64,000 nucleotides of DNA from GCA-003244245 sp052390115 (GCA_052390115.1 JBQTHE010000011.1:62001-126000), one strand, 5' to 3'. Shown: positions 1-7,796, counted from the first letter of the stretch. The notes: generated by a model from the letters alone, not told the origin. Numbers and translations: made by a program.

Positions 1-1
1 C

Positions 2-289
2 CTGGACAACCCCGGTTCCTACAGCTTCCGCGGTCAGTTCGGCGACGTGGGCGCCACCCGGATCGGGCACAACATGCTCGACACGATGTGGCCGTGGAAC
101 GGCGTGATCGGCGGCGCTGGCCCCCGCCCGCCGTCGGCGCCGCGGCAGCCGTTCCCGGGCGCACTGCTGACCGCTCCCGGCAACCGGCCCACGGTCCGGA
201 CGATGATCGATTACCAGGGTCTGCACGACGCCGCGGCGCCACTGGGCTTCGACTACGACGACGTTCCCTACCAGCCCGACGTGCCGTGA
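2..289 (+). CDS. C-terminal end of a truncated protein, possibly tyrosinase-like
   Basis: The frame is open from the window edge and closes with TGA, so only the last 95 residues are visible. The tail ends in LGFDYDDV, which faintly resembles the ends of some tyrosinase/polyphenol-oxidase proteins. No copper-ligand histidine cluster is present in this portion, so that assignment is a guess. The second gene downstream carries an SCO-type copper-chaperone domain, which would suit a copper enzyme. The next gene starts 25 bases later on the same strand, so the three probably form one operon. Confidence 0.55.
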   Translation: MDNPGSYSFRGQFGDVGATRIGHNMLDTMWPWNGVIGGAGPRPPSAPRQPFPGALLTAPGNRPTVRTMIDYQGLHDAAAPLGFDYDDVPYQPDVP

Positions 290-314
290 GCAGCAGGCAG
301 ACGAGGAGCCCACG

Positions 315-1259
315 ATGACCACCAAGGACTACCGGGCGGACTACCTGCGCCGCCATGGCGGATCAGGGACCGGGGCGAGCGCGGACGACCCGCTGGCCGC
401 AGCGTTCGACGGCCGCCGCTCCGACCGCGACGTGCTCGCCGGCTTCACGGACCCTGACGCACCCACGGACGCCAGGGTGGCCGGGATCGACGCGGCGGGA
501 GTCGACGCGATCGTCCGGCCTGACGTCGTCCGTGCACTGATCGACGTGCTCGCCGACACCGGTGAGGACCCGGTCGTGCGGCGTGCGGCTCGGACGACCC
601 TCGCGCAGCTCAGCTTCTCCACCGGCGAGTTCGCGCCGTACGAGGCCGACTACCGCAACGCGCTGCGCGTCGCCGCGACCGACCCCAATCCCCAGCTCGC
701 CGAGGGGGCGCTAGCGGTGCTGGCGCAGGGACGCGACGACTACGCTCAGCGGCTCGTGCTCGCCGGGCTGGAGGACCCGTCCCAGGCGGTCGTCAGCCGA
801 CAGCATGCCCTGCGGCTGCTCGGGCACGACCTGCACGCCGCCCAGTTCCCCATGCTGCGCGACATTGTCACCACGAGGGCCGCCGACCCCGTGGAACGGG
901 TCACCGCGCTGCGGCTGCTCGCCGCCGACAGCGACTCGACGCCGGTGTTCGAGCAGCTCGTCGCGGACCGCTCCGAGGACGTCGACGTGCGCGCCGCCAG
1001 CGCGATCGCCCTGCACAACCTCGACCCTGCACGGTTCGCGGCCACCGCGGAGGGAATCGTCCTCGACCCGGACGACGACGACGACCTCCGCGCGGTGTGC
1101 CTCACAGCACTGGCGGTCGCCCCCGAGGCCGCTCAGGTCCGGTATGAGCCCGCCGCCCTCGCCGAGGCGGTGCTGAACGCGCCCACACCTCCGTCGTACG
1201 AACTGAACCGGGCCGTGGAGCAGTACCGCACCGCGAAGGCGTCCGATGGCGGCAACTGA
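315..1259 (+). CDS. HEAT-repeat protein
   Basis: A 314-residue protein with no signal peptide or membrane segment. From about residue 70 onward it is built of repeated two-helix units rich in Ala and Leu (for example VVRRAARTTLAQL, then VERVTALRLLAA and VRAASAIALHNL), the look of HEAT/Armadillo-type scaffolds that bind other proteins. The first 65 residues are Asp/Arg-rich and probably disordered. The ATG follows a GAGGAG ribosome-binding site. It overlaps the next gene, which also begins with HEAT-like units, by 14 bases, so the two are probably co-translated and may bind the same partner. The actual partner is unknown. Confidence 0.75.
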   Translation: MTTKDYRADYLRRHGGSGTGASADDPLAAAFDGRRSDRDVLAGFTDPDAPTDARVAGIDAAGVDAIVRPDVVRALIDVLADTGEDPVVRRAARTTLAQLSFSTGEFAPYEADYRNALRVAATDPNPQLAEGALAVLAQGRDDYAQRLVLAGLEDPSQAVVSRQHALRLLGHDLHAAQFPMLRDIVTTRAADPVERVTALRLLAADSDSTPVFEQLVADRSEDVDVRAASAIALHNLDPARFAATAEGIVLDPDDDDDLRAVCLTALAVAPEAAQVRYEPAALAEAVLNAPTPPSYELNRAVEQYRTAKASDGGN

Positions 1260-2367
1260 GAGCCCCGAACTCGCGGCCGACGAGCTCGTCCGCCGGGTCC
1301 GGGCCGACCCGACCCGGCGCGACGAGCTGGTGCCGCTGCTGCGCGAGGACCACCCGCTGCACGCCGGACGCAGCGCCGGCACCACCGCGCGGGTGCGGGC
1401 CTGGGTGCTCGTCGCGTTCGCCGAGGTCGGGGTGCCCGACGCGGCGCTACCCTACGTCGTCGAGGAGCTCGACAGCGGCGACGAGCCCGTCCTCGTCGCC
1501 GCCGCCGCACGCGCCGTTCGCGGGCTGCGCCGGCCGGAGCCCGCACCCGCCGTGGTCACGGCGCTGACCACGGCGCTGTGGAATACCGCGGGCAACGACG
1601 ACGTGGTCGGGTTCGACGAGCCGGTGCCGTCCTGGCCGCCGACGCACCCGACAACCGCGCTGCTTGAGGTGCTCGCTGCGCTGCGCGACCTCGGATCGGC
1701 GGGCGACGTCGCGGCCCGGCTGACGGAGTTCCGGACGGCCAAGGGCGAGCTGTTGAGCGCGACGGTACGCACCTCGCTCGACCACACGATCGCGGACCTC
1801 ACCGGTCCGCCCGCCTGCTGCTCCGCTCGACCGGCAGCCCCACCACCGGAGACGCCGCCCGACGCCGGGCCAGTCCCGGAGGGAATCGAGGCCGAGGACC
1901 AGGACGGGGAGCGGCTCGACCTCGCGGGCTTCCTGGGCCGTGCCCCGACGCTGGTGGCGTTCTTCTACACCCGCTGCGCCAACCCGCGGAAGTGCTCGCA
2001 GACCGTCTCCTCGCTCGCCGTCCTGGCCCGCGAACTCGACGGCCTCGGCCTGCTCGGTGCCGTCCAAGTCACCGCCGTCACCTACGACCCGGGCTACGAC
2101 ACGCCGGCTCGGCTGCGCCGCTATGGCCTCGACCGCGGCCTGCCGTTCGGGCCAGCGGTGCGGATGTTGCGCGCACTCGACGGGTACCGGCGGCTGCGGG
2201 AGCACCTCGAGCTGCGCGTCGGCTACGCGGGATCGGTGGTCAACCGCCACGCCGTCGAGCTGTTCCTCGTCGACGACGGCCGCGTGGTCCACCGCTGGAC
2301 GCGGCATCGTTGGCACACCGCAGCCGTCCTGCCGCACGTCCTGGCTGCGGTCGCGTCGCCTCGCTGA
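1246..2367 (+). CDS. HEAT-repeat and SCO-type thioredoxin-fold fusion
   Basis: A 373-residue protein. Residues 1-190 are helical repeats like those of the preceding gene. Residues 205-365 match the SCO1/SenC fold: a beta-strand and turn (APTLVAFFYTRC), then a cysteine pair, and a conserved His in VNRHAVELFLVDDG. SCO proteins deliver copper to cytochrome oxidase or act as thiol-disulfide reductants, with two Cys and one His as ligands. The usual CxxxC is here CANPRKC (CX5C), a wider spacing. No signal peptide or anchor is visible, unlike classic SCO proteins, so it appears cytoplasmic. A CC pair also sits in the linker. A copper role is inferred from the fold only. Confidence 0.7.
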   Translation: MAATESPELAADELVRRVRADPTRRDELVPLLREDHPLHAGRSAGTTARVRAWVLVAFAEVGVPDAALPYVVEELDSGDEPVLVAAAARAVRGLRRPEPAPAVVTALTTALWNTAGNDDVVGFDEPVPSWPPTHPTTALLEVLAALRDLGSAGDVAARLTEFRTAKGELLSATVRTSLDHTIADLTGPPACCSARPAAPPPETPPDAGPVPEGIEAEDQDGERLDLAGFLGRAPTLVAFFYTRCANPRKCSQTVSSLAVLARELDGLGLLGAVQVTAVTYDPGYDTPARLRRYGLDRGLPFGPAVRMLRALDGYRRLREHLELRVGYAGSVVNRHAVELFLVDDGRVVHRWTRHRWHTAAVLPHVLAAVASPR

Positions 2368-2392
2368 CCCCGCTTCCGCAGGGACGGTCAGG

Positions 2393-2574
2393 GGGGCCTG
2401 TTTGCATTAGGTGGGGAGCAGACGAGGTTTCCGGTGCGCTGCCTCGATCAGATGGCGCGGGCGAGTTCGGTGATGATCGCTGTGAGCCGATACCGTCGGT
2501 CGATATCCACGCCGAGTTCGTAGTGGCCGCGACGGAGGTTCTGCACGAACGCGTGCCCGGCGCTGATCACCCTT
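2393..2574 (-). mobile_element. IS6-family 3' relic (transposase C-terminus and right end)
   Basis: On the minus strand this encodes the last ~40 residues of an IS6-type DDE transposase (FVQNLRRGHYELGV to the stop at 2448), followed by the right terminal inverted repeat ending near 2393. It is about 90% identical, in inverted orientation, to 4780-4953. Homology stops abruptly near 2574, so the rest of the element is gone. It cannot be active. Confidence 0.75.
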
Positions 2575-2621
2575 GCCACCGTACGCCATGGAGCTGCGGG
2601 TTCGGTCGTTGTCGTGAGGCA

Positions 2622-2640
2622 TGTCATTTTCTGTGTGACA
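2622..2640. promoter_or_regulatory. Possible operator of the toxin-antitoxin pair
   Basis: An interrupted palindrome, TGTCA and TGACA separated by 9 bases, lies 8 bases before the toxin start codon. Type II systems with ribbon-helix-helix antitoxins usually repress themselves at such sites. Short arms make this tentative. Confidence 0.3.
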
Positions 2641-2648
2641 ATGTAGGC

Positions 2649-2957
2649 GTGGCTGGGTTGTGGTGGGACGAGGAGGACGCGGACTACATCCGTCGCCGTT
2701 GCGACCGCTACCCGGGCGCACTGAACATCGAGCCGGAGTGGACCTTGGAGGCGGCCGCTGATCCACGGGCGATCGTGCGAGATCCTGATCCGAAGAGCCG
2801 TACCGGCGCGATCCGACTGATCGGCTACTCACCGGGCGCGGGGTTCGTCCTCACGGTGATCGTGGATCCGGTCGACTGGGCCGGGATCACCGCGTGGAAG
2901 GCACGCGGGGGAGACCTGCGCAGTTACCTGGAAGGAGAGGTGGCGAGCGATGACTGA
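2649..2957 (+). CDS. Putative BrnT-like toxin of a type II toxin-antitoxin pair
   Basis: A 102-residue protein read from GTG. It begins with an acidic aromatic stretch (LWWDEEDADYIRRR), has a middle IVRDPDPKSRTGAIRLIGYS and a hydrophobic strand FVLTVIVDP, then ITAWKARGGDLRSYL. The order resembles small RelE/BrnT-type toxins, which cleave RNA. I do not recognise a named family with certainty. It overlaps the following ribbon-helix-helix gene by 8 bases, the usual coupling of such pairs, though here the toxin comes first as in brnT-brnA. The start is chosen because the reading frame upstream belongs to antisense IS6 relic sequence. Confidence 0.6.
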   Translation: MAGLWWDEEDADYIRRRCDRYPGALNIEPEWTLEAAADPRAIVRDPDPKSRTGAIRLIGYSPGAGFVLTVIVDPVDWAGITAWKARGGDLRSYLEGEVASDD

Positions 2958-3243
2958 TAGAGCTGTCCGTGCCCGCCGAGACGCCATCCGTGCCGAGTAC
3001 CTGGACGAAGAAGCTGAGGTAGCTGATGCCGAGGCGCTGGAGACCGGCCAGGCTGTTCTCTCAGTGCGGATGCCTGCTGCTCTGGCCGAGACGTTGAAGA
3101 CGCGTGCGGCCGAGCAGCACGTTCCGACGTCGGCGTTGATCCGGCGGATTCTCATGCGCGCTGTACGGGAGGGTACGGAACCAGTGCTGACCGTGGAGCA
3201 GGTGGAGGAGATAGCGCGGCGGGTCGTGCGCGAGTCCGCCTAA
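2950..3243 (+). CDS. Ribbon-helix-helix antitoxin
   Basis: A 97-residue protein. Residues 37-72 (AVLSVRMPAALAETLKTRA and PTSALIRRIL) form a typical CopG/Arc-type strand-helix-helix that dimerises and binds DNA through the strand. The N-terminal 30 residues are charged and the C-terminal third, with VEQVEEIARRVV, is helical and would contact the toxin. The ATG lies inside the end of the toxin gene. Expected role: neutralise the neighbour and repress the shared promoter. Confidence 0.65.
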   Translation: MTDRAVRARRDAIRAEYLDEEAEVADAEALETGQAVLSVRMPAALAETLKTRAAEQHVPTSALIRRILMRAVREGTEPVLTVEQVEEIARRVVRESA

Positions 3244-3281
3244 CGAGGCCCGAGCACGGGCACTGATGCTCCCTATGGATG

Positions 3282-3640
3282 TCAAGCCGTTGACGGCTCG
3301 GCTTCGGGTGGGGACGTGATGATCTGGTAAATCTCGCGGGCGAGGTCGGTAGCGTTTCAGGCAGCGGATGGCTTCGCGGCGGGTTTTGCCTTCGGTGATG
3401 CGGCGGGTGAGGTAGTCGCGGGTGCGAGCATCCCAGCGCAGCCGCGACAGCGCGATGCGATAGAGCGTGGAATTGGCTTGTCGGTCGCCGCCGCGGTTGA
3501 GGCGGCGACGGCTGGTCTTGCCTGAGGATGCCTCCAGGGGGCTGACACCACACAGCGCGGCGAAGGAGGCCTCGCTGCGCAGCCGGTCGGGGTTGTCACC
3601 GGCGGCGATGAGCAGCGCTGCGGCGGGCGTCGTCAGAGCG
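3282..3640 (-). pseudogene. IS110-family transposase C-terminal relic
   Basis: On the minus strand residues such as AAGDNPDRLRSEASFAALCG, RRRLNRGGDRQAN and KTRREAIRCLKRY are the conserved C-terminal (transposase_20) part of IS110-type DEDD transposases. After CLKRY the frame shifts by one base before the usual end LAREIYQIIT, which is readable in the neighbouring frame down to the stop at 3282. The N-terminal catalytic RuvC-like half is absent. The relic abuts and slightly overlaps the end of the hydrolase gene, so it probably inserted there. Confidence 0.75.
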
Positions 3641-4352
3641 TCTTGGAGCCTGCCGAGGTCGTTGCGGAGGCGGCCTGTTCGATGAGAGAAGCCACGGCGG
3701 CCGGCTGCGAAAGGTAAACCGCGTGGCTGCCCGTTACCTCGACGACGGTCGAACCCGCCCGCTCGGACATGGAGCGCTGGGCCGGCGGGGGAATCATCCG
3801 GTCTTCGGTCGCGACCAGATACCAGCTTGGCTTGACACGCCACGCAGACTCAGTGATGGAGCCACCGAGCGCATCCACGCCCCACGGGACCTGCGAGTCG
3901 GCCATGAACGCGGCCTGCTCAGCGCTCACGTCCGCCGCGAACGACGCGGGGAACTTCTCCCGGTCGAGGAACAGGAAGCCGTCCTGCGGCGACAGAATGG
4001 GCGGCACAGGCGCGCCGGGCGGCGGATTGGCGATAAGGGTGTTAACCGATTCGCCCCTGTCCGGCGCGAAGGCTGCGATGTAGACCAGTGCCGCCACTTT
4101 GGGGTCATTCCCGGCCTCGGTGATGACCGCTCCGCCATACGAATGGCCGACGAGAATGACCGGTTCGTCCTGCGCATCAATGACCAGTCTTGTCGCGGCG
4201 ACGTCGCCTTCGAGCGACAGAGTCGGATTCTGAACGACGCTGACGTTGTAGCCGCCGTTCTTCAGGATGCTATAGACCCCTTGCCAGCCGGATCCGTCCA
4301 CGAAACCACCGTGGACGAGAACGACGTTCCTCGCTGCCGGGCTAGCATCCAT
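3633..4352 (-). CDS. Alpha/beta-fold hydrolase
   Basis: A 239-residue protein of the alpha/beta hydrolase superfamily (EstC/AB_hydrolase_6 type). The oxyanion motif HGGF follows the first strand. The nucleophile is Ser71 in GHSYGG, with probable Asp184 in ATEDRMIPP and His210 in GSHAVY. The ATG at 4352 is preceded by AAGGAG, better than an upstream ATG at 4430 that falls inside an IS6 end. The last 10 residues do not resemble family C-termini and are encoded at the junction with the IS110 relic, so the native end may have been replaced. It is probably a soluble esterase. The substrate is unknown. It is the cargo between two IS6 relics. Confidence 0.8.
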   Translation of the reverse strand: MDASPAARNVVLVHGGFVDGSGWQGVYSILKNGGYNVSVVQNPTLSLEGDVAATRLVIDAQDEPVILVGHSYGGAVITEAGNDPKVAALVYIAAFAPDRGESVNTLIANPPPGAPVPPILSPQDGFLFLDREKFPASFAADVSAEQAAFMADSQVPWGVDALGGSITESAWRVKPSWYLVATEDRMIPPPAQRSMSERAGSTVVEVTGSHAVYLSQPAAVASLIEQAASATTSAGSKTL

Positions 4353-4417
4353 AATAATCTCCTTCCCTGAGGGGCGGCACAGGCAGCCCTGAACACAGGC
4401 CACATAGGATTCTAGCC

Positions 4418-4953
4418 GGGACTGTTGCATTGGTGGGTAGCAGGATCGGGCAGGCTGGGTTGATGCGTCGTCGCCCTCGTCGAGTACCTCCGCCGCGGTC
4501 CAGGTTCGCAGGCTTCCGGTTCCCGTCTGACGTGATCATGGTGGCCGTGCGATGGTATCTGCGCCACGGGCTCTCCTACCGAGACGTGGAGGAGCTGCTG
4601 GCGGAACGGGACATCACCGTCGACGGCACCGGCCTACCCGCGAGTGATCGAGGACTTAATACCGGCCGCGTGTCACGTCACCGAGCAGTACGCGAATAAT
4701 CGCGTCGAAGCTGATCATGGGCGCCTGAAGGCTCGGCTGCGGCCGATGCGCGGCCTGAAACGACTCCGCTCGGCGTGGGTGATCAGTGCTGGGCACGCGT
4801 TTGTGCAGAACCTCCGTCGCGGCCACTACGAACTCGGCGTGCATATCGACCGACGGCATCGGCTCACGGCGGTCTTCACCGAACTCGCCCGCGCCATCTG
4901 ATCGAGGCAGCGCACCGGAAACCTCGTCTGCTTCCCGCCAACGCAACAGACCC
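4418..4953 (+). mobile_element. Internally deleted IS6-family element
   Basis: Both ends are present: GGGACTGTTGCAT at 4418 and its imperfect complement (ACGCAACAGACCCC) ending near 4954, continuing inward as TTGGTGGGTAGCAG versus its match. The body is only ~535 bases, compared with ~800 for a full element, because the middle of the transposase is missing. No 8-base target duplication is seen (TTCTAGCC left, TCCTGGAG right). The element landed in, or recombined with, the recombinase relic that follows. Confidence 0.75.
4463..4901 (+). pseudogene. IS6-family transposase, internal deletion
   Basis: The N-terminal part (FRFPSDVIMVAVRWYLRHGL, then YRDVEELLAERDITVD) is a typical IS6 helix-turn-helix region. 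The C-terminal part (YANNRVEADHGRLKARLRPM, then GLKRLRSAWVISAGHAFVQN) is the end of the same protein. At about 4622-4636 the sequence jumps from the first to the second and changes frame. Roughly 100 residues with most of the DDE catalytic core are lost. It is not functional. Confidence 0.8.
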
Positions 4954-4954
4954 C

Positions 4955-5513
4955 TCCTGGAGAACCCCCGCTACACCGGCTATGCATTCTTCGGCCGCTG
5001 GGCCAAGCACGAGATGCTGCTCGATCCCGACGACGTGGCGGCGGGCCATGTAGTCCGGTTCCGGCGAGCCAGCCCAGATCGGGTCGTACGTTCCCGAACG
5101 CCAGCCCACCCGGCGATCGTGTCGGTCGAGACTTTCACGCGGCGACGCCGCGAAGAAGAGGTTGGACGAGGCCGAGGTCCGGCTGCGCAGGTTCCAGCGC
5201 GATCGAAGCCGGAGTTGATCCGACCGCATTGGTCGACGCGATCAACGAGGCCCAGGCCGCGCGAGCCGCTGCGGGAGCCGAGGTGGAGGACGCCCCCACT
5301 CCCGATGCGTTGAGCGCAGCCGAGGTCTACGCGATGATCGATGCGCTGGGCGACGTGGACCAAGCGCTGTCAGGTGTCCACCCGGAGAGCCTGTCGCACC
5401 TCTACACGGCCGTTGGCCTGCAGGTTCGCTACGAGCCCACCACGCACGTCGCCGACGTGACCATCCAACCCGTGAGCCGGGTGAATAGTGAGCGTGTCCG
5501 AGGGGGGACTTGA
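4955..5513 (+). pseudogene. Large serine recombinase relic (C-terminal parts)
   Basis: The first segment reads ENPRYTGYAFFGRWAKHEML and, a little later, HPAIVSVETFT, the 'recombinase' domain of large serine integrases. A second segment in shifted frames reads LDEAEVRLRRFQR, then VDPTALVDAINEAQAARAA and a C-terminus ending SERVRGGT. The zinc ribbon and most of the coiled coil between them are missing, and there is at least one more frameshift near 5208. The catalytic serine domain is absent. The stop codon at 5511-5513 lies inside tRNA-Leu, which points to an old integration at the tRNA 3' end. Confidence 0.75.
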
Positions 5514-5578
5514 ACCCCCACCCCCTAGCCGGGGACTAGCACCTCAAGCTAGCGCGTCTGCCATTCCGCCACTCGGAC
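5495..5578 (-). tRNA. tRNA-Leu (anticodon GAG)
   Basis: The minus strand folds as a class II tRNA. The acceptor stem is GTCCGAG with CTCGGAC, the anticodon loop CTTGAGG is flanked by GCTAG and its near complement, a long variable arm follows, and the T-loop is GTTCAAGTC. The loop gives anticodon GAG, reading CUC/CUU. CCA is not encoded. Its 3' end overlaps the stop of the serine-recombinase relic, marking a probable attachment site. The gene lies divergent from the following peptidase gene. Confidence 0.92.
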
Positions 5579-5714
5579 CCGAACTGGACTGCGCACCCCA
5601 CGAATACCGTCGTGCGGCGCGCAACGAGGGTAGCCGATCGCCACCCGGCGCCCCAACTCGGCGGGAACCCCCGCATCCGCACATCCACCAGCTCAGGAGT
5701 GGTAGGAAGGCCCG

Positions 5715-7040
5715 GTGACTGGATCGGCAGGCAGCAGCACCGCGGAGGACGAGGTCGTCGGCCTGGCCAGCGACCTGATCCGGATCGACACCACCAACAC
5801 CGGTGACCCGGACACCCTCGTGGGGGAGCGGGCGGCGGCTGAGTACGTCGCCGGCAAGCTCGGCGAGGTGGGCTTCGAGACCACCTATATCGAGTCCGGC
5901 GCTCCCGGACGGGGCAACGTGATCGCCCGGCTGCCCGGTGCCGATCCCCACCGGGGTGCGCTGCTCGTACACGGCCACCTCGACGTGGTACCCGCCGACC
6001 CCGCCGAGTGGTCGGTGCACCCGTTCTCCGGCGCCGTGCAGGACGGCTACCTGTGGGGTCGTGGCGCGGTCGACATGAAGGACATGGTCGCGATGACCAT
6101 CGCGGTCGCCAGGCAGTTCCGGCGCGAGGGGGTCGTCCCGCCGCGCGATCTGGTCTTCGCCTTTCTGGCCGACGAGGAGGCCGGCGGAGCGCAGGGCTCG
6201 CTCTGGCTGGTCGACCACCACCCCGAGCTGTTCGAGGGCTGCACCGAGGCGATCAGCGAGGTCGGCGGGTTCTCCCTGACGGTACGCGAAGGACGCCGGC
6301 TCTACCTGATAGAGACCGCCGAGAAGGGCATCGCCTGGATGCGGCTGCGCGCCCGGGCCCGGGCCGGGCATGGCTCGATGGTCCATGAGGACAATGCGGT
6401 GACCGCATTGTGCGAGGCGGTGGCCCGGCTGGGGAACCACCGTTTCCCCCTGGTGATGACCGACACGGTGCAGGAGTTCCTGACCGCCGTCGGCGAGGAG
6501 ACCGGGCTGGACTTCTCCGGTGATGACCTGGAGGGCGCAGTCGCCAAGCTCGGCGGGCTGGCCCGGATCGTCGGTGCGACGCTGCGCGATACCGCCAACC
6601 CGACAATGCTCGACGCTGGGTACAAGGCAAACGTCATCCCTTCGACGGCGGAGGCGGTCGTGGACTGCCGGGTGCTGCCCGGGCGCCAGGCGGCGTTCGA
6701 GCGTGAGGTCGACGAGTTGCTCGGTCCTGACGTCACCCGCGAGTGGGTGGTGAACGCTCCAGCGGTGCAGACCACCTTCGACGGCGACCTGGTAGCCGCG
6801 ATGGAGGCCGCGATCCTGCAGGAAGATCCCGGCGCGCGCACGATCCCCTACATGCTCTCCGGTGGCACCGATGCGAAGGCCTTCGCCCGGTTGGGAATGC
6901 GCTGCTTCGGCTTCTCGCCGTTGCGGCTGCCGCCCGATCTTGATTTCGCCGCGCTGTTCCACGGGGTCGACGAGCGGGTACCCGTCGACGGGCTGACCTT
7001 CGGTACCCGGGTCCTTGACCGGTTTCTCCGGAGCTGTTGA
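5715..7040 (+). CDS. M20-family metallopeptidase
   Basis: A 441-residue dizinc hydrolase of the M20/M25/M40 group, which removes amino acids or acyl groups from small peptides and N-acyl amino acids. Metal-site motifs are in order: HGHLDVVPAD, WGRGAVDMKDM, ADEEAGG and a late GGTDAKAF, with the HxD, D, EE and His/Asp ligands where expected. A dimerisation (lid) domain lies between residues ~200 and ~330. There is no signal peptide, so it is cytoplasmic. The GTG start is preceded by GGAAGG. It stands alone between tRNA-Leu and a cold-shock gene. Confidence 0.9.
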   Translation: MTGSAGSSTAEDEVVGLASDLIRIDTTNTGDPDTLVGERAAAEYVAGKLGEVGFETTYIESGAPGRGNVIARLPGADPHRGALLVHGHLDVVPADPAEWSVHPFSGAVQDGYLWGRGAVDMKDMVAMTIAVARQFRREGVVPPRDLVFAFLADEEAGGAQGSLWLVDHHPELFEGCTEAISEVGGFSLTVREGRRLYLIETAEKGIAWMRLRARARAGHGSMVHEDNAVTALCEAVARLGNHRFPLVMTDTVQEFLTAVGEETGLDFSGDDLEGAVAKLGGLARIVGATLRDTANPTMLDAGYKANVIPSTAEAVVDCRVLPGRQAAFEREVDELLGPDVTREWVVNAPAVQTTFDGDLVAAMEAAILQEDPGARTIPYMLSGGTDAKAFARLGMRCFGFSPLRLPPDLDFAALFHGVDERVPVDGLTFGTRVLDRFLRSC

Positions 7041-7132
7041 GGGATCCGATACAGACCTGTCCGTTGCGGCCGGGTTGGTCACGGGCGGGTGGGATGTGCA
7101 ACCAACCCTCTAGCGCTGCGGACACATTCTGC

Positions 7133-7138
7133 TAACGT
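7133..7138 (+). promoter_or_regulatory. Possible -10 box for the cold-shock gene
   Basis: TAACGT, a good actinobacterial -10 hexamer, lies about 170 bases before the start codon of the cold-shock protein. This implies a long untranslated leader. No clear -35 box is seen. Confidence 0.4.
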
Positions 7139-7167
7139 CTGCGCTCGTAGCAGTCTTGGTTCCAAGG

Positions 7168-7195
7168 ACGCCTGTGGAGCAAGCGCCACAGGCGT
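7168..7195 (+). promoter_or_regulatory. Hairpin in the cold-shock 5' leader
   Basis: ACGCCTGTGG and CCACAGGCGT form a perfect 10-base-pair stem with an 8-base loop within the presumed leader of the csp mRNA. It may be a cold-responsive leader structure or an attenuator. No U-tract follows. Confidence 0.5.
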
Positions 7196-7306
7196 TCGTT
7201 GTGTCCGGCCAGCGCGGTGCGTGCACGGCGCCCCGGGGTGATCACGACGGCGATCCGGGACACCCGCGGTGCGGGCCGAATAGGCGGCCCGAGAAGGAGA
7301 TGCAAG

Positions 7307-7510
7307 ATGGCGACCGGCACGGTCAAATGGTTCAACTCGGAGAAGGGGTACGGCTTCATCACCCAGGATGGTGGCGGCCCCGACGTCTTCGCCCACTTCT
7401 CGGCGATCCAGGCGACCGGCTACCGCACGCTGGAGGAGAACCAGCGGGTGGAGTTCGAGATCACCCAGGGACCGAAGGGTCCGCAGGCCGACCAGATCAA
7501 ACCGATGTGA
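7307..7510 (+). CDS. Cold-shock protein (CspA family)
   Basis: A 67-residue single cold-shock domain, beginning MATGTVKWFNSEKGYGFI and followed by the second RNA-binding motif DVFAHFSAI. It matches the family's usual 65-70 residues. The protein binds single-stranded nucleic acid and melts RNA secondary structure. The ATG is chosen because GAAGGAGA sits 7 bases upstream and the family begins exactly there. It is monocistronic, with a long leader and a strong terminator hairpin directly after it. Confidence 0.95.
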   Translation: MATGTVKWFNSEKGYGFITQDGGGPDVFAHFSAIQATGYRTLEENQRVEFEITQGPKGPQADQIKPM

Positions 7511-7523
7511 GACCTGCTCAACT

Positions 7524-7557
7524 CGTAGGGTCCGCGCCTGACGGTGCGGGCCCTACG
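7524..7557. terminator. Hairpin terminator between convergent csp and DUF5703 genes
   Basis: CGTAGGGTCCGC and GCGGGCCCTACG pair over 12 positions with one G-T wobble and a 10-base loop. It begins 14 bases after the csp stop and ends 17 bases before the end of the convergent gene, so it can serve both directions. Confidence 0.75.
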
Positions 7558-7574
7558 TCATGTTGGGGAGAAGT

Positions 7575-7796
7575 CTAAAACGACAGCTTGGGCTGAGCGG
7601 CCGCGGTTCGTCGCCTTCGCAGCCACACGGTGCGCGTACCGTCTGAGTACATCCGCACCCGGGACAACTCCCAGCCCGCGAATTCAGCCTGGATAGCCAG
7701 CTGGGTCGCCGCGGTCAGCCGGGATACCCCCGGCGGCAACCGCAGCGGCTGGTACTCCCAGTCGAGGCCATCACCGTCAACTGTCTCCATCATCAC
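7575..7796 (-). CDS. DUF5703 family protein
   Basis: A 73-residue actinobacterial protein of unknown function. The core WEYQPLRLPPGVSRLTAATQ, then the segment FAGWELSRVRMYSDGTR and a basic WLRRRR, is the conserved pattern of the DUF5703 family. There is no membrane segment. Its ATG overlaps the stop of the upstream lipoprotein gene by 4 bases (ATGA), so the two are translationally coupled. Confidence 0.85.
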   Translation of the reverse strand: MMMETVDGDGLDWEYQPLRLPPGVSRLTAATQLAIQAEFAGWELSRVRMYSDGTRTVWLRRRRTAAAQPKLSF

